A stretch of DNA of 64,000 nt, taken from positions 682,001 to 746,000 of the forward strand of contig CAWFQH010000001.1 in NCBI GenBank assembly GCA_963817945.1, in the 5' to 3' direction. The notes below the pieces were generated by a model that was not told the origin of the DNA, made no database searches, and saw only the letters and a list, made by a program, of their open reading frames with translations. Positions 34,003-42,539 of this stretch are shown here, in pieces. Position numbers and translations under genes: made by a program. Each line of letters opens with the position of its first letter. The stretch's first letter is position 1. This DNA is from VRUE01 sp963817945. Its GTDB lineage: Bacteria > Actinomycetota > Thermoleophilia > Solirubrobacterales > 70-9.

Positions 34003-34709
34003 ATGAACCGCGAGCGGTGGCGCCAGCGTGCGCAGCGGGCCAGCGACGCCTTCGGGTTGGTGCTGCTGCTGGTCTTGCTCACCTACGTGCTGGCCTCGGT
34101 CTCTCCAACCGCAGCTGGGGAGCCGTCCTGCTGACGATCGTTAGCGGCGCCACCTCTGTCGTCGCGCTGGCCAGCTCGCGCGCCCGGCCGGTCTTCGTCA
34201 GGCGCGCCTTGGCTCTCGCCGTCCTCGCGGTCCTCCTCGCCATGGTCTCCGCCGCGATCGGCGGGCGGCACTGGCTGAGCGCCGCCAACTTCATCGAGAT
34301 CGGCCTGCTGGCCGTGGCGATGGGCGCGGTGCTGCGCCGCGTCCTCACCGCCGAAGCGGTCTCCTCGCGCACGATCCTAGGCGCGATCAGCGTCTACGCC
34401 TCGCTCGGCATCCTCTTCACCTGGGCCTACAGCCTGATCGACCGGCTCGAAGGCGGCGGCTTCTTCGGCGAGGGCGTCGCCACCGAGGGAAGCGACTTCC
34501 TCTTCTTCAGCTACACGACGCTGACCACGACCGGCTACGGCAACCTGGTTCCGGCCGGGCAGGTCGGCCGCATGGTCTCGGGCCTGGAGATGATGATCGG
34601 CCAGGTCTTCCTGGTCACTCTGGTGGCGGGCCTGGTCAGCCTCTGGCGCCCCGGCGAAGGGCTGCTGCGGCGGGGCGCGAAGCGAAGCGGCGAAGCCGCC
34701 GAGGGCTAG
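34003..34709 (+). pseudogene. Two-helix potassium channel, one frameshift
   Basis: Starts ATG 34003 (MNRERWRQRAQRASDAFG) and shifts frame once near 34100-34110, after LTYVLAS. Reading continues as NRSWGAVLLTIVSGA to the stop at 34709. The second frame holds several helices, the pore helix and the K+ selectivity filter TTLTTTGYGNLVPAG (about 34520-34560), followed by a last helix. Without the shift the product would be about 235 aa with four to six helices, an ion-channel-2 (PF07885) type protein. As with the MFS gene nearby, a single-base error or recent mutation explains it. Confidence 0.85.
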
Positions 34710-34719
34710 GCGCTGCTCC

Positions 34720-35178
34720 TCAGTCGGAGAGCTCGACGCGCTCGATCTTCTGCGCCTCGACGGGCCTGTCGGAGGCATCGGTCTCGGTCGCCTCGATCGC
34801 GTCGACCGCCTCCATCCCCTCGGTGACGCGGCCGAAAACGGTGTGCTTGCCGTCCAGCCAGGGCGCCGCCTCGGTGGTGACGATGAAAAACTGCGAGCCG
34901 TTGGTGTTGGGCCCCGCGTTGGCCATGGCCAGGGCGCCGCGAGCGATCTTGTGATCGTTTATCTCGTCCTCGAAGGTGTAGCCCGGACCGCCGCGTCCCG
35001 TCCCCTCCGGGCAGCCGCCCTGGATCATGAAGTCGGCGATCACCCGGTGGAAGATCAGGTCGTCGTAGAAGCCGTCGGCGGCGAGCTTGCGGAAGTTCTC
35101 GACGGTCTTCGGGGCGTCCTGGTCGTGCAGCTCGACCACGATCTGGCCGGCGCTGGTATGGAAGGTCGCCTGCGACAC
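34720..35178 (-). CDS. Peptidyl-prolyl cis-trans isomerase, cyclophilin type
   Basis: A 152-aa cytoplasmic cyclophilin without signal peptide. Motifs are DAPKTVENFRKLA, FHRVIADFMIQGG (about 43-55; catalytic Arg in FHRV), LAMANAGPNTNGSQFFI (about 83-99) and LDGKHTVFGRV (about 108-118). It catalyses proline isomerisation in protein folding. It starts ATG at 35178, 7 bp after the stop of the large secreted-protein gene on the same strand. Confidence 0.96.
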   Translation of the reverse strand: MSQATFHTSAGQIVVELHDQDAPKTVENFRKLAADGFYDDLIFHRVIADFMIQGGCPEGTGRGGPGYTFEDEINDHKIARGALAMANAGPNTNGSQFFIVTTEAAPWLDGKHTVFGRVTEGMEAVDAIEATETDASDRPVEAQKIERVELSD

Positions 35179-35185
35179 GGGTCCT

Positions 35186-37486
35186 TCACCCTACCGACCC
35201 CGTGACGCGCACGAGCACCGGCGCCGAGGCACCCGGGGCGTAGGGCCAGCGCTCCTCGGCGAGGGCAACCGCGCGTAGCTCGATCAGCGCCCTGTCGCTC
35301 ACGTAGCGGAAGCGGTAGCGCGCCCGGAAGCGGCCGCTGTGATCGGTGCGGACGACCAGCACCGGGCGCCAGCGACGGGCAGCGCTCTCGTAGTACTGGA
35401 TCGCGACCAGCTTGCCGCGGCGCGGCAGCGGCGCACCGCGGGCACGCACGCGTCCCCAGAGGCGGATCGCCTCGCCAGTCCGCAGCCGACGCGGCGCGGC
35501 AACGAAGGCGATTCCGCCCTCGACGCGCAGGAGCAGATCGGCGCGGCGCGACCCGCCGAGGCCGCCCTCTCCCGCGAAGCCGACCGCGATCCGCCGCGAC
35601 GGGCCGCCGGCAAGCGAGAGGCGGAATCCTCCGTGCGGACCGGTCAGCACCGTCTCGACGCGACGGTCAGGGTGGGCACCGCGCGAAGGACGGGAGACGA
35701 CGCGAAGGCTGCGCCCGGCCAGGCCGGCGCCCTCGGCATCGAGGAGGCGGCCTCTCAGCGTCGCGGCCGATCCGAAGGGCACCGTCACCTGGGTCCCGCG
35801 GCGTCCTCGCCAGCGCAGCTGGGCGAAGATGCGGCTCTTCGAGGTGCGGCTCTTCGTCCTGGGCGGGGCTGGGGGCTTCGCCTCCCGCCGCTCGGCGACG
35901 GGAGGCGGAGGCAGCTTGCGCAACGCCATCTCGATCCCGTCGAGCCGGCGCCGGTTCGACGCCTCGTTGCCGGCGGCGTCCGCCACGTCGACTCGGAAGA
36001 CGTAAGTGCCGGGATCGAGATCGGATGGGATCCTCGCCACCAGCTCGGCGCGCTCGCGGGAGTCTCCCGCGACGAGCTTTGTCGGCAACTCGATCCAGCG
36101 CTCGTCGCCGAGAGGGCGATAGAGGATCTCACCGCGCGCGGGTCCGGAATGCGCGTCGTTGAGCCTGGCCCGCAGGGTTTCCGGCAATGCGACGGCGGCG
36201 CTCTCGACCACCGGTTCGAAGGCGACTTCCGGCAGTACGTTGTCGAAGCGCAGCGGGATCGCCACGGCGGTGGAGCGGTCCTCGTTGCCGGCCTCGTCGC
36301 GGAGCCAGACCTCGATCGCAGAGACGCCTGGAGCCGGCGCCGAACGATTGGCGATCGCCGCGATGCCGCGCTCGGACACGAACCTGACGCCGCTGTCGAA
36401 GCCTCCGGGGCCGACCATCCGCCAATAGGCGCCCCCGATCGGGCTGCCCGGCCCCTGCTGGGGATTGACCCAAGAGAGATCGAAGTCGTTGACACGGTGC
36501 CATCCCTCTCCGCCGGCGACCGAGAGGTTGCGCGGATGCGCCGGTGGGCTGTTGTCGATGCTCACCGTTCGCGCGGGGGTGCAAGAAGGATTCCCGGCAA
36601 AGTCGGTGACGCAATGCTGGAGTGCGTGGTTTCCATCGCTGAAGGAGGTGGTTGAAATGCTCGCCCGCCCTTCCGTGCCAGGGGGACACGGGCTCATCAG
36701 AGTTGCCCGCCACTCACTGCCGATCAGCGCCTTGGCGCACGGGTACTCCGTGAGGTCGACGCGCGCGCCGTCGACCGTGGTCTCGCCGAAACGAACCCCG
36801 GCGCCGGTATCGGCGCCGAAAAAGACGATCTCCTCGTTGCCGCGCCGCCAGCCTCCGGAAAGAAGGGGACCGCCAAGGGCGGCGCTAGGCAGGTGGTTGT
36901 CTTCGATCGTGATCGTCAGCGCCCGCAGCGCCGACCAGGATCCGGGGTCAAGGCTGCACCAGCTGCTCTCCGGCTTCGCACAGAGCAGGCGATCCTCCAG
37001 CGCAGGCTGCGGAGGAGAGACCCCTATGACGAAGTTGCGTGGTGTCGCATCGGTGCTGCCGGAAGAAGCGAAGGCGTCGAAGCCGCCGGCCCAGGTGCCG
37101 AGCCCGATCCGCTGCTGCATGCCGTCGTGCAGCGCGTGCCACCAGGTGCCGCTGACTCTGGTGATCGCGGTCCCGGTCGGCGCCTCCCAGCGCCAGCGGG
37201 CGAAGCGTGTGCCGGAAACGGTGCCCGCCCCACCGCGCGTCAGGCTCTTCAAATGCACGCCATCGAAGGCGTTGTGGCCCGCGGGAGGCACGCAGTAGCC
37301 GTCCGGCCGGAACTTGGCACCACCGGTCGAGTCGGCCCAGGTCGCGTCGGCGCCCACGTACCAGCCGCACTGGGCGACGCTGTACTTGCCGGCGTTTGCC
37401 TCACTGGCCGCCAACAGCAATAGCGCCAGCGCCAGGCACAAGCCCAGCGAGACAATCCGAACCAGCCCAGCCCTCGCTCCCGACAT
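35186..37486 (-). CDS. Large secreted protein with Ig-like/Ca-type repeat domains
   Basis: A 766-aa exported protein with a signal peptide (about 8-32, ending ASEANAG). The N-terminal half (about 33-300) is Trp- and Cys-rich and resembles the lectin-like domain of large Thermoleophilia surface proteins. The centre (about 310-520) contains Ig-like modules with AVDNSPP/DEAGNED/DAAGNEAS motifs. The C-terminal part (about 560-766) has two beta-sandwich segments rich in Arg. No sortase motif or C-terminal helix is seen. A role in surface binding is likely but not demonstrated. The ATG follows GAGGGGGATGG. It is divergent from mrp. Confidence 0.78.
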   Translation of the reverse strand: MSGARAGLVRIVSLGLCLALALLLLAASEANAGKYSVAQCGWYVGADATWADSTGGAKFRPDGYCVPPAGHNAFDGVHLKSLTRGGAGTVSGTRFARWRWEAPTGTAITRVSGTWWHALHDGMQQRIGLGTWAGGFDAFASSGSTDATPRNFVIGVSPPQPALEDRLLCAKPESSWCSLDPGSWSALRALTITIEDNHLPSAALGGPLLSGGWRRGNEEIVFFGADTGAGVRFGETTVDGARVDLTEYPCAKALIGSEWRATLMSPCPPGTEGRASISTTSFSDGNHALQHCVTDFAGNPSCTPARTVSIDNSPPAHPRNLSVAGGEGWHRVNDFDLSWVNPQQGPGSPIGGAYWRMVGPGGFDSGVRFVSERGIAAIANRSAPAPGVSAIEVWLRDEAGNEDRSTAVAIPLRFDNVLPEVAFEPVVESAAVALPETLRARLNDAHSGPARGEILYRPLGDERWIELPTKLVAGDSRERAELVARIPSDLDPGTYVFRVDVADAAGNEASNRRRLDGIEMALRKLPPPPVAERREAKPPAPPRTKSRTSKSRIFAQLRWRGRRGTQVTVPFGSAATLRGRLLDAEGAGLAGRSLRVVSRPSRGAHPDRRVETVLTGPHGGFRLSLAGGPSRRIAVGFAGEGGLGGSRRADLLLRVEGGIAFVAAPRRLRTGEAIRLWGRVRARGAPLPRRGKLVAIQYYESAARRWRPVLVVRTDHSGRFRARYRFRYVSDRALIELRAVALAEERWPYAPGASAPVLVRVTGSVG

Positions 37487-37617
37487 CCATCCCCCTCTCG
37501 CTCGACAGTCCCTGGACGACGAAGGGCGAGAGCCTCGGGTCTCTCCCCCCCTGCGGACGGATGTCCGGAGCCGGCTATGGCCGGCGGCGGTCCGCGCCGC
37601 GATCCCGCTCTGCGAGA

Positions 37618-38778
37618 ATGGCCCCGATGTCGCTTCCGACCGAAGAGCAAGTCACCGAGCGCCTGCGTGGGGTGATCGACCCCGAGCTGCGGCGCTCAAT
37701 CGTCGAGCTCGGGATGGTGCGCTCGATCGAGATCAAGGAGAGCGGTCGGATCGAGGTGGTCGTCTCGCTGACCACCGCCGGCTGCCCAATCCGCTCTCAC
37801 TTTGAACAGGCGGTTGCCGAGCGGGTCGGCGAGCTCGACGGCGTCACCGAGGTCGCCGTTGGCTTCGACGTTCTTTCTGAGGAGGAGAAAGGAAGCCTCC
37901 AGAAAGCGCTAGGCCGGGGGCGCCTCCCCGAGGGGGCTTTGGCCCAGGTCAAGAATGTGATCTGCGTCGCCTCCGGCAAGGGCGGGGTCGGCAAGTCGAC
38001 GATGACGGCCAACCTCGCCGCCTCACTGACTGCCGAAGGGCACCCGGCCGGGGCACTCGACTGCGACGTCTACGGCTACTCGATCCCGCGCATGCTCGGG
38101 GTCAACCGCAAACCCGACGTCAACGCCGAACGCAAGATCCTGCCGCTGGAGGCGGCCGGCGGGGTCAAAGTGATGTCGATCGGCTTCTTCGTCGAGGAGA
38201 ACTCGGCCGTCGTTTGGCGAGGACCGATGCTCCACAAGGCGATCCAGCAGTTCCTCGAGGATGTGGCCTGGGGCGAGCTGGAGTACTTGTTGCTGGACCT
38301 GCCCCCAGGCACGGGCGACGTCTCGATGACCCTCTCGCAACTGCTTCCCCAGGCCAAGTTCGTTTTGGTCACCACCCCGCAGCCGGCGGCGCAGACGGTC
38401 GCCAAGCGGGCCGCCGACATGGCGCTCAAATTCGACCTCGAGCTGCTCGGCACGATCGAGAACATGTCGGGCTTCACGACCCCCGACGGCGAGCGCTTCA
38501 CGATCTTCGGCGAGGGCGGCGGCCAGCTGCTCGCCGACGAGCTCGACGTACCGCTACTGGGCAAGATTCCCCTCTCCGAGCCCCTGCGCGAGCACGCCGA
38601 CAACGGCTCCCCGCTGGTAACCGCAGAGCCGGACTCGCCCGCCTCGCAGGCGATCCGCCAGGCCGCCCGTGGCATCGTTGCTGCCACGCCCCAGGAGCTG
38701 CCGGTTCTGCAGGCCGTACCCGCCGCAGCCGAGCCGCCACCGGTCAGCGGCATCCCGCTGCCGGTGGTGCAGGGCTAG
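37618..38778 (+). CDS. mrp: Mrp/ApbC-family iron-sulfur cluster carrier ATPase
   Basis: A 386-aa P-loop protein that carries and inserts Fe-S clusters. The N-terminal MIP18/DUF59 domain (about 7-90) has TTAGCPIRSHFE. The deviant Walker A ASGKGGVGKSTMTANLA lies at about 118-134, switch and Walker B at LLLDLPPGTGDVSMTL (about 223), and TTPQPAAQTVAKR at about 253. The usual CxxC cluster site near the C-terminus is not seen. ATG 37618 and ATG 37627 are both possible. It ends overlapping the convergent regulator gene by 4 bp. Confidence 0.92.
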   Translation: MAPMSLPTEEQVTERLRGVIDPELRRSIVELGMVRSIEIKESGRIEVVVSLTTAGCPIRSHFEQAVAERVGELDGVTEVAVGFDVLSEEEKGSLQKALGRGRLPEGALAQVKNVICVASGKGGVGKSTMTANLAASLTAEGHPAGALDCDVYGYSIPRMLGVNRKPDVNAERKILPLEAAGGVKVMSIGFFVEENSAVVWRGPMLHKAIQQFLEDVAWGELEYLLLDLPPGTGDVSMTLSQLLPQAKFVLVTTPQPAAQTVAKRAADMALKFDLELLGTIENMSGFTTPDGERFTIFGEGGGQLLADELDVPLLGKIPLSEPLREHADNGSPLVTAEPDSPASQAIRQAARGIVAATPQELPVLQAVPAAAEPPPVSGIPLPVVQG

Positions 38779-39389
38779 CCCGGCTCGCTTCGGGCTAGCC
38801 CTTTACTGGGCTCGGGCAGCTCGAAGCACATCAGCGCCGCGATGAAGTCGATGCCGACCTCGCTGCTCCCGACCATGCGATCGGCCGAGCTCGCCGCGAC
38901 CTCGATTATGTCGTTCAGCGCCTGGTTCTGAATCTCGGCAATTTCGTCGACCCCTTGCTCGTCGACGACGAGTGGGGTGCGGCTCAGGTGGTTGTTGGTG
39001 CGGGCGTCGAAGAGACCCGCCTCGAAGGACCTGGCGGCATCGACGAGGATCATCTGCACGATCCAGATCGAGTATCGCTGCCTTTCCTCGAGGCCGAGCT
39101 TCTCCCATTCTTCGTCGCTGACGATCGGCCGGACGACCGCTCGGTAGATGTGCTGAACGGCTCCGCGAACCTCTTTTTCCTCGACGAGTTCGATCAGCCC
39201 CATCCGCTCCAGCTTCTTGACGTGATGGCTGGCAGTGGGAACTTTTAGCCGCAGCGAATCGGCAACTTCCTTCGGACTTGCCGCGCGTTCGACCAAAGCG
39301 ACGAGCACTTTGATCGTGGTCTCACTCGAGATGACCAGCGCGAGCTGCTCGTCGAGCTTGGTCTCCTGCTGGCAGTTGTCTGCGGTCAC
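38775..39389 (-). CDS. ArsR-like winged-helix transcriptional regulator
   Basis: A 204-aa protein. The winged helix (about 17-75) reads SPKEVADSLRLKVPTASHHV followed by KKLERMGLIELV, an ArsR-type recognition region. The remaining 130 residues form a helical domain with no metal-binding Cys motif, so the signal is probably not a metal. The GTG start has GGAGACC upstream. A 19-codon ORF with a consensus ribosome-binding site is transcribed in the opposite direction 156 bp away, and no other gene lies between, so regulation of that unit is plausible. The C-terminal domain family is not recognised. Confidence 0.85.
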   Translation of the reverse strand: MTADNCQQETKLDEQLALVISSETTIKVLVALVERAASPKEVADSLRLKVPTASHHVKKLERMGLIELVEEKEVRGAVQHIYRAVVRPIVSDEEWEKLGLEERQRYSIWIVQMILVDAARSFEAGLFDARTNNHLSRTPLVVDEQGVDEIAEIQNQALNDIIEVAASSADRMVGSSEVGIDFIAALMCFELPEPSKGLARSEPG

Positions 39390-39544
39390 GTGGTCTCCAG
39401 GCGGGTTTCGGGTCGCGTCACCCTAGTCGATTTGAACGCGCTTTTCTGACTGTTTTGCGTTTTCTGTCCGACAGAGCGCATATCTAAAGCTAAATGGTGG
39501 AAATACCCTGAGCATTTTAGGCAGTTGAAAGGAGGTGTAGACCC

Positions 39545-39604
39545 ATGCAAATGACGCAAATAGGGCAGTTGATTCCGGCGATCCTGATCCGGAAGCCCTC
39601 TTAA
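39545..39604 (+). CDS. 19-aa peptide ORF with consensus ribosome-binding site
   Basis: ATG at 39545 encodes MQMTQIGQLIPAILIRKPS. It is preceded at 8-nt spacing by aaaggaggtg (39528-39537), nearly the full anti-Shine-Dalgarno complement and the strongest such site seen in this window. A 14-bp GC hairpin begins 7 bp after its TAA. The DNA around it is clearly more AT-rich than its neighbours. The nearest annotated genes to the right are on the minus strand, so this is not a leader for a downstream gene. It could be a signalling or regulatory peptide, or part of a dual-function small RNA. Confidence 0.6.
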   Translation: MQMTQIGQLIPAILIRKPS

Positions 39605-39611
39605 GGCGGGC

Positions 39612-39647
39612 GGGCCGGCGATCCGAGACGGATCGCCGGCCCCCTTT
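39612..39647 (+). terminator. Intrinsic-type terminator after the 19-aa ORF
   Basis: Perfect 14-bp stem gggccggcgatccg (39612-39625) / cggatcgccggccc (39629-39642) with the 3-nt loop aga, followed by cctttcg. The T-run is short, but stem strength and position just after the ORF support termination. Confidence 0.75.
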
Positions 39648-40097
39648 CGCGCCGCAGACGGGGAAGGGGTGGAGATTCTCTTCGTGCGCATCGAGCTGCC
39701 GCTTTTCTTGGCGTAAGCAGTTCGTTGATTCAGCCAAAGTGGACGCTTGACCTCGTTCGATTACCTAGATGCGATTGCTAGGAGACCATAAGAATGCCGG
39801 GCAGGGACCGGCGACGCAAGAGGCGCGGGGCAAAGGGCCGCGGCCGAGGCGCACCGAGCTGTCAGTTCAGCGTGGAGAGGGGAAGCGCGTCAGCCGCCCT
39901 CGTCGAGCCGACCGACGGGTACTCATCTGGTCCGCGGCTGCCGCCGACGGTCGGGAAAGAACGGTTGTGGAGGGTGGGCCTTCGAATCGCGTCCGCTTCG
40001 CGGAAACCGCGGCGAAGCCGAAAGAACTACGCCGAAGCCTTGCTCTGGCCGATCCTTGTCGGAACGAGGGAAGGTCGAACTGTGAATCGTCGCGCTA
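39648..40097. other. Gene-free interval
   Basis: About 450 bp between the peptide unit and the tRNA-like remnant. Frames are open by chance on both strands because of GC richness, but none has a plausible ribosome-binding site and conserved features. A TTGACC box near 39747 could belong to a promoter reading rightwards; no matching -10 is convincing. Confidence 0.5.
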
Positions 40098-40159
40098 GCC
40101 GGGTTCAGCCCGACTCTGCATCGCAAAGCAGACGCTCTAGCCAGCTGAGCTACAGCCGC
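40098..40159 (-). pseudogene. tRNA-Ala(TGC)-like remnant
   Basis: Read on the minus strand from 40159, the 5' part is a good tRNA-Ala: acceptor strand gcggctg, D-arm gctc-agctggcta-gagc and anticodon stem tctgc/gcaga around TTTGCGAT. The anticodon loop has 8 instead of 7 nt. The variable loop is missing, the T-arm lacks the TTCRA loop, and no 3' strand pairs with the acceptor. It is therefore a decayed or truncated tRNA, adjacent to the end of the glycan operon. Confidence 0.6.
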
Positions 40160-40172
40160 ACGAGAGTGGGCC

Positions 40173-41364
40173 CTAGATTCGCCGCGCGGTTTCCTGCTTA
40201 GGGCGCTCGGGGGGCCGGCCGTCAACTTCTAGCCCCGCCTTCCCCAGCAGACTCGCGAGCACCGCATCGGAGTCGAGATGCTCCTCGGCGAACTGGCGGG
40301 CGGCGTGTGCATGGCGCGCGTAGTCCTCCTGCACCTGCTGCAGCGCCTCGACTGCCTCAGCGATCGTCGAAAAGGTCAGCAGGCCGGTCCCGGTCGGGAG
40401 CCGGTGCTCAAACCCGGTCGACTGCACGATCGCCGGCTTGCCGGAGGCGAGGTAGCACGCAGTTCGATCGCTGATCCAGCCACTCTGCGTGCGCACATAG
40501 CCCTGCTTCGCAACCGAGAACTCGGCTCTCGAGGACTGGATGAACTCCCGATAGCTCCAAGGGTCGCCGGCGTGCGCGTAGGGATCTTGCACTCGCCAGC
40601 CGTGGCGCAACAGAAGGCCGAGGTCCTCGTAGTCCTCCTGCCCGACGAGCAGCGCCGGCTCGATCTGAACGCCGGCCTCGATCGGAACGCTGATGAACCC
40701 GACGAACTCCTCGCGCTTGCCGCCGTACCACAGCCCCTCGTAGACGGCGTCCTGGGAGCCGCGCCAGTCCGCAACCGTGCCGATCCTCTCGCTGTCTCGG
40801 GTCGATCCGCGCCGGCCACTGCTCCAGCACGACCGGCGGCAGGGTGGGCTGCCAGTCGACCTCACCCGTCGGGACGGGGAACCCCGCCCTACCCACGTTC
40901 TGACCGATCGTGAAGAAGAGGTGGTGGCGCTCCAGGTGCATGTTGGTCTGGTGGGCCCAGATCTGAGTGAACCCGGGGTCCACGTCGAGAAAGGCTCGCC
41001 GCTGGACCCCGAGCAGCGGGTCGTCCGCCTCGAGGCGGCCACTGATGTTGAGCAGCAGATCGGTCCGCTCGATCAGCTCGTGCAAGCGGCGCTCGTCCAT
41101 GCCGTAGTGCCGCTCGCCGCGGTTGTAGACGATGCAGTAGCGGTCCTCGAAGCCGAAGTCCTCGGCGAAGCGCTGGAAACGATGCGCCAGGTAATCGGGG
41201 CTGTGCGAGCTCTTGCTCGGGTCCGGTGGTGCCAGGCGATCGATCCAGTAGGCCTCGACACCGAGACGCCGCAGGCCGAGCAGGTACTGGAGCCGCACCC
41301 AGAGTGAGCCCCCGAAGTGCGGCCAGGCGCTGGTCTCGTTCGTGCCGACGATCACCGTGGTCAT
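40173..41364 (-). pseudogene. CgeB-like glycosyltransferase A, one frameshift
   Basis: Last gene of the minus-strand glycan operon. The first frame from ATG 41364 (VIVGTNETSAWPHFGGSLW) runs to about 40800. The second frame then carries DSERIGTVADW and continues to 40173 with ASGKPAIVQSTGFEHRLPTG, the acceptor/nucleotide-sugar part of the Glyco_trans_1_2 fold. One base is missing or extra in the cccgagacagcg region. Intact length would be about 396 aa, matching its paralogue at 41361-42539, with similarity along the whole length (GWISDRTACYLASGKPAI versus GWIGDRSCHYLASGKPVL). Its start overlaps the paralogue's stop (ATGA). Confidence 0.82.
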
Positions 41365-42539
41365 CGGGCCGTTGCCCCCAACGGCTGTTGAGGCGCCATC
41401 GCCCGCTCCAGCAGGTCCGGCAATACCCGGCGGTAATCGAACAGCTCGTGCGCGAGCTCTCTAGCGCGCCGCGCGTGGCGCTCGTAGTCGAGCGTGACCG
41501 CGCGCGCGGCTTCGACGGCTTCCTCCATCGCAGAGAACGTTACGAGCCCTTCCCCCACCGGCAACAGGCCCTCGATGCCAGTCGACTGCGCCAAGACCGG
41601 CTTGCCAGATGCGAGGTAGTGACAGGAACGATCGCCGATCCAGCCGGCCTGACCCTCGACGTAGGCGCCCTTCGCGATCCCGATCTCCGCCCGCGAACCG
41701 GCGATGAAGCGCCGGTAGCCGGTGACGCCGGTGACCGTGCGCCGGTCGCGGATCCGCCAGCCGCCGGCCCGCAGGCGCGCCAACGCGGGATCGTCGCCGT
41801 CCGCGCCGGCCAGCACCAGCTCGAACCCCTGGCCGCTCAGCGTCGGCAGCTCGGCGAAACTCAGGAACTCCGGCTGCTTCGAGCGATAGCTGCGACCTCC
41901 GTGCTCGAGGTCGCCGTACCTTCCCCACGACGAGACGGTGGTGAAGCGCTCGCCCCGGCCGGTGGGCTGCTCGCTCCACAGCCGCGGCAGGACCGGTGGC
42001 AGCGTGTGCTCCCAGCGCCTGCCGCAGTCGGGGATGTGGCTCGCCGCGGTGCCGATGTGCTGCCCCACCGTGAACAGCACCTCGTGGCGCCCGAGCCCGA
42101 GATCCTCGCCGTACACCGCCTGCCAGAGCTGCGTGTAGACGGGATCCTGATCCAAGTATGCGCGGCGCTCCACGCGCGCAAGGACGTCGTCGCTCTGCAC
42201 GTGGCCGGAGATGTTCAGGAGCAGATCGGCTCCGTCGACCGCTCGCAGGAACGCGCCTCTCTCCAGCCCGCCGCTCACGTCCCTGCCGCGGACGAGCTGG
42301 CAGGCCGAGTCGAGCAGTTCGAAGCGCTCCGCCACGGCTTCGAAGGTGGCGCGGTTGACGCTTCGCTCGTAGGGACAGCGTCGCCCACCGCGGTCGAGGC
42401 ACCACTCCTCCTCCACCTCCTCGAGGAAATAGGCGTCGTGCCCCAGCGCGCGCAGGCCCAACACGTACTGCACCCGGTCCAGGGCGGTGCCCGCCGAGAA
42501 CGGCGGGACCGAGAGCGATGCACCGACGACGACCTTCAC
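41361..42539 (-). CDS. CgeB-like glycosyltransferase B
   Basis: A 392-aa GT-B-fold glycosyltransferase. The N-terminal half (MKVVVGASLSVPPFSAGTAL, DRVQYVLGLRALGHDAYFLE) is the acceptor-side Rossmann domain. The C-terminal half contains GWIGDRSCHYLASGKPVLAQ (about 315-334) and LPVGEGLVTF, the donor-sugar site of the CgeB/GT1-like family. It is a paralogue of the adjacent gene A, so a tandem duplication is likely. ATGA overlaps on both sides place it in the operon. The donor and acceptor are unknown. In this context it probably adds sugars to a glycan made by the GH2-GT2 protein. Confidence 0.82.
   Translation of the reverse strand: MKVVVGASLSVPPFSAGTALDRVQYVLGLRALGHDAYFLEEVEEEWCLDRGGRRCPYERSVNRATFEAVAERFELLDSACQLVRGRDVSGGLERGAFLRAVDGADLLLNISGHVQSDDVLARVERRAYLDQDPVYTQLWQAVYGEDLGLGRHEVLFTVGQHIGTAASHIPDCGRRWEHTLPPVLPRLWSEQPTGRGERFTTVSSWGRYGDLEHGGRSYRSKQPEFLSFAELPTLSGQGFELVLAGADGDDPALARLRAGGWRIRDRRTVTGVTGYRRFIAGSRAEIGIAKGAYVEGQAGWIGDRSCHYLASGKPVLAQSTGIEGLLPVGEGLVTFSAMEEAVEAARAVTLDYERHARRARELAHELFDYRRVLPDLLERAMAPQQPLGATAR

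Noticed and set aside
39769..40098. A 109-aa plus-strand ORF in the gap after the peptide unit
   Set aside because: No ribosome-binding site, an Arg/Pro/Gly-rich composition typical of chance frames in GC-rich DNA, and overlap with the tRNA-like remnant.
40098..40159. A functional tRNA-Ala gene
   Set aside because: The T-arm lacks the TTCRA loop, there is no pairing 3' acceptor strand and the anticodon loop has 8 nt, so only a remnant is supported.
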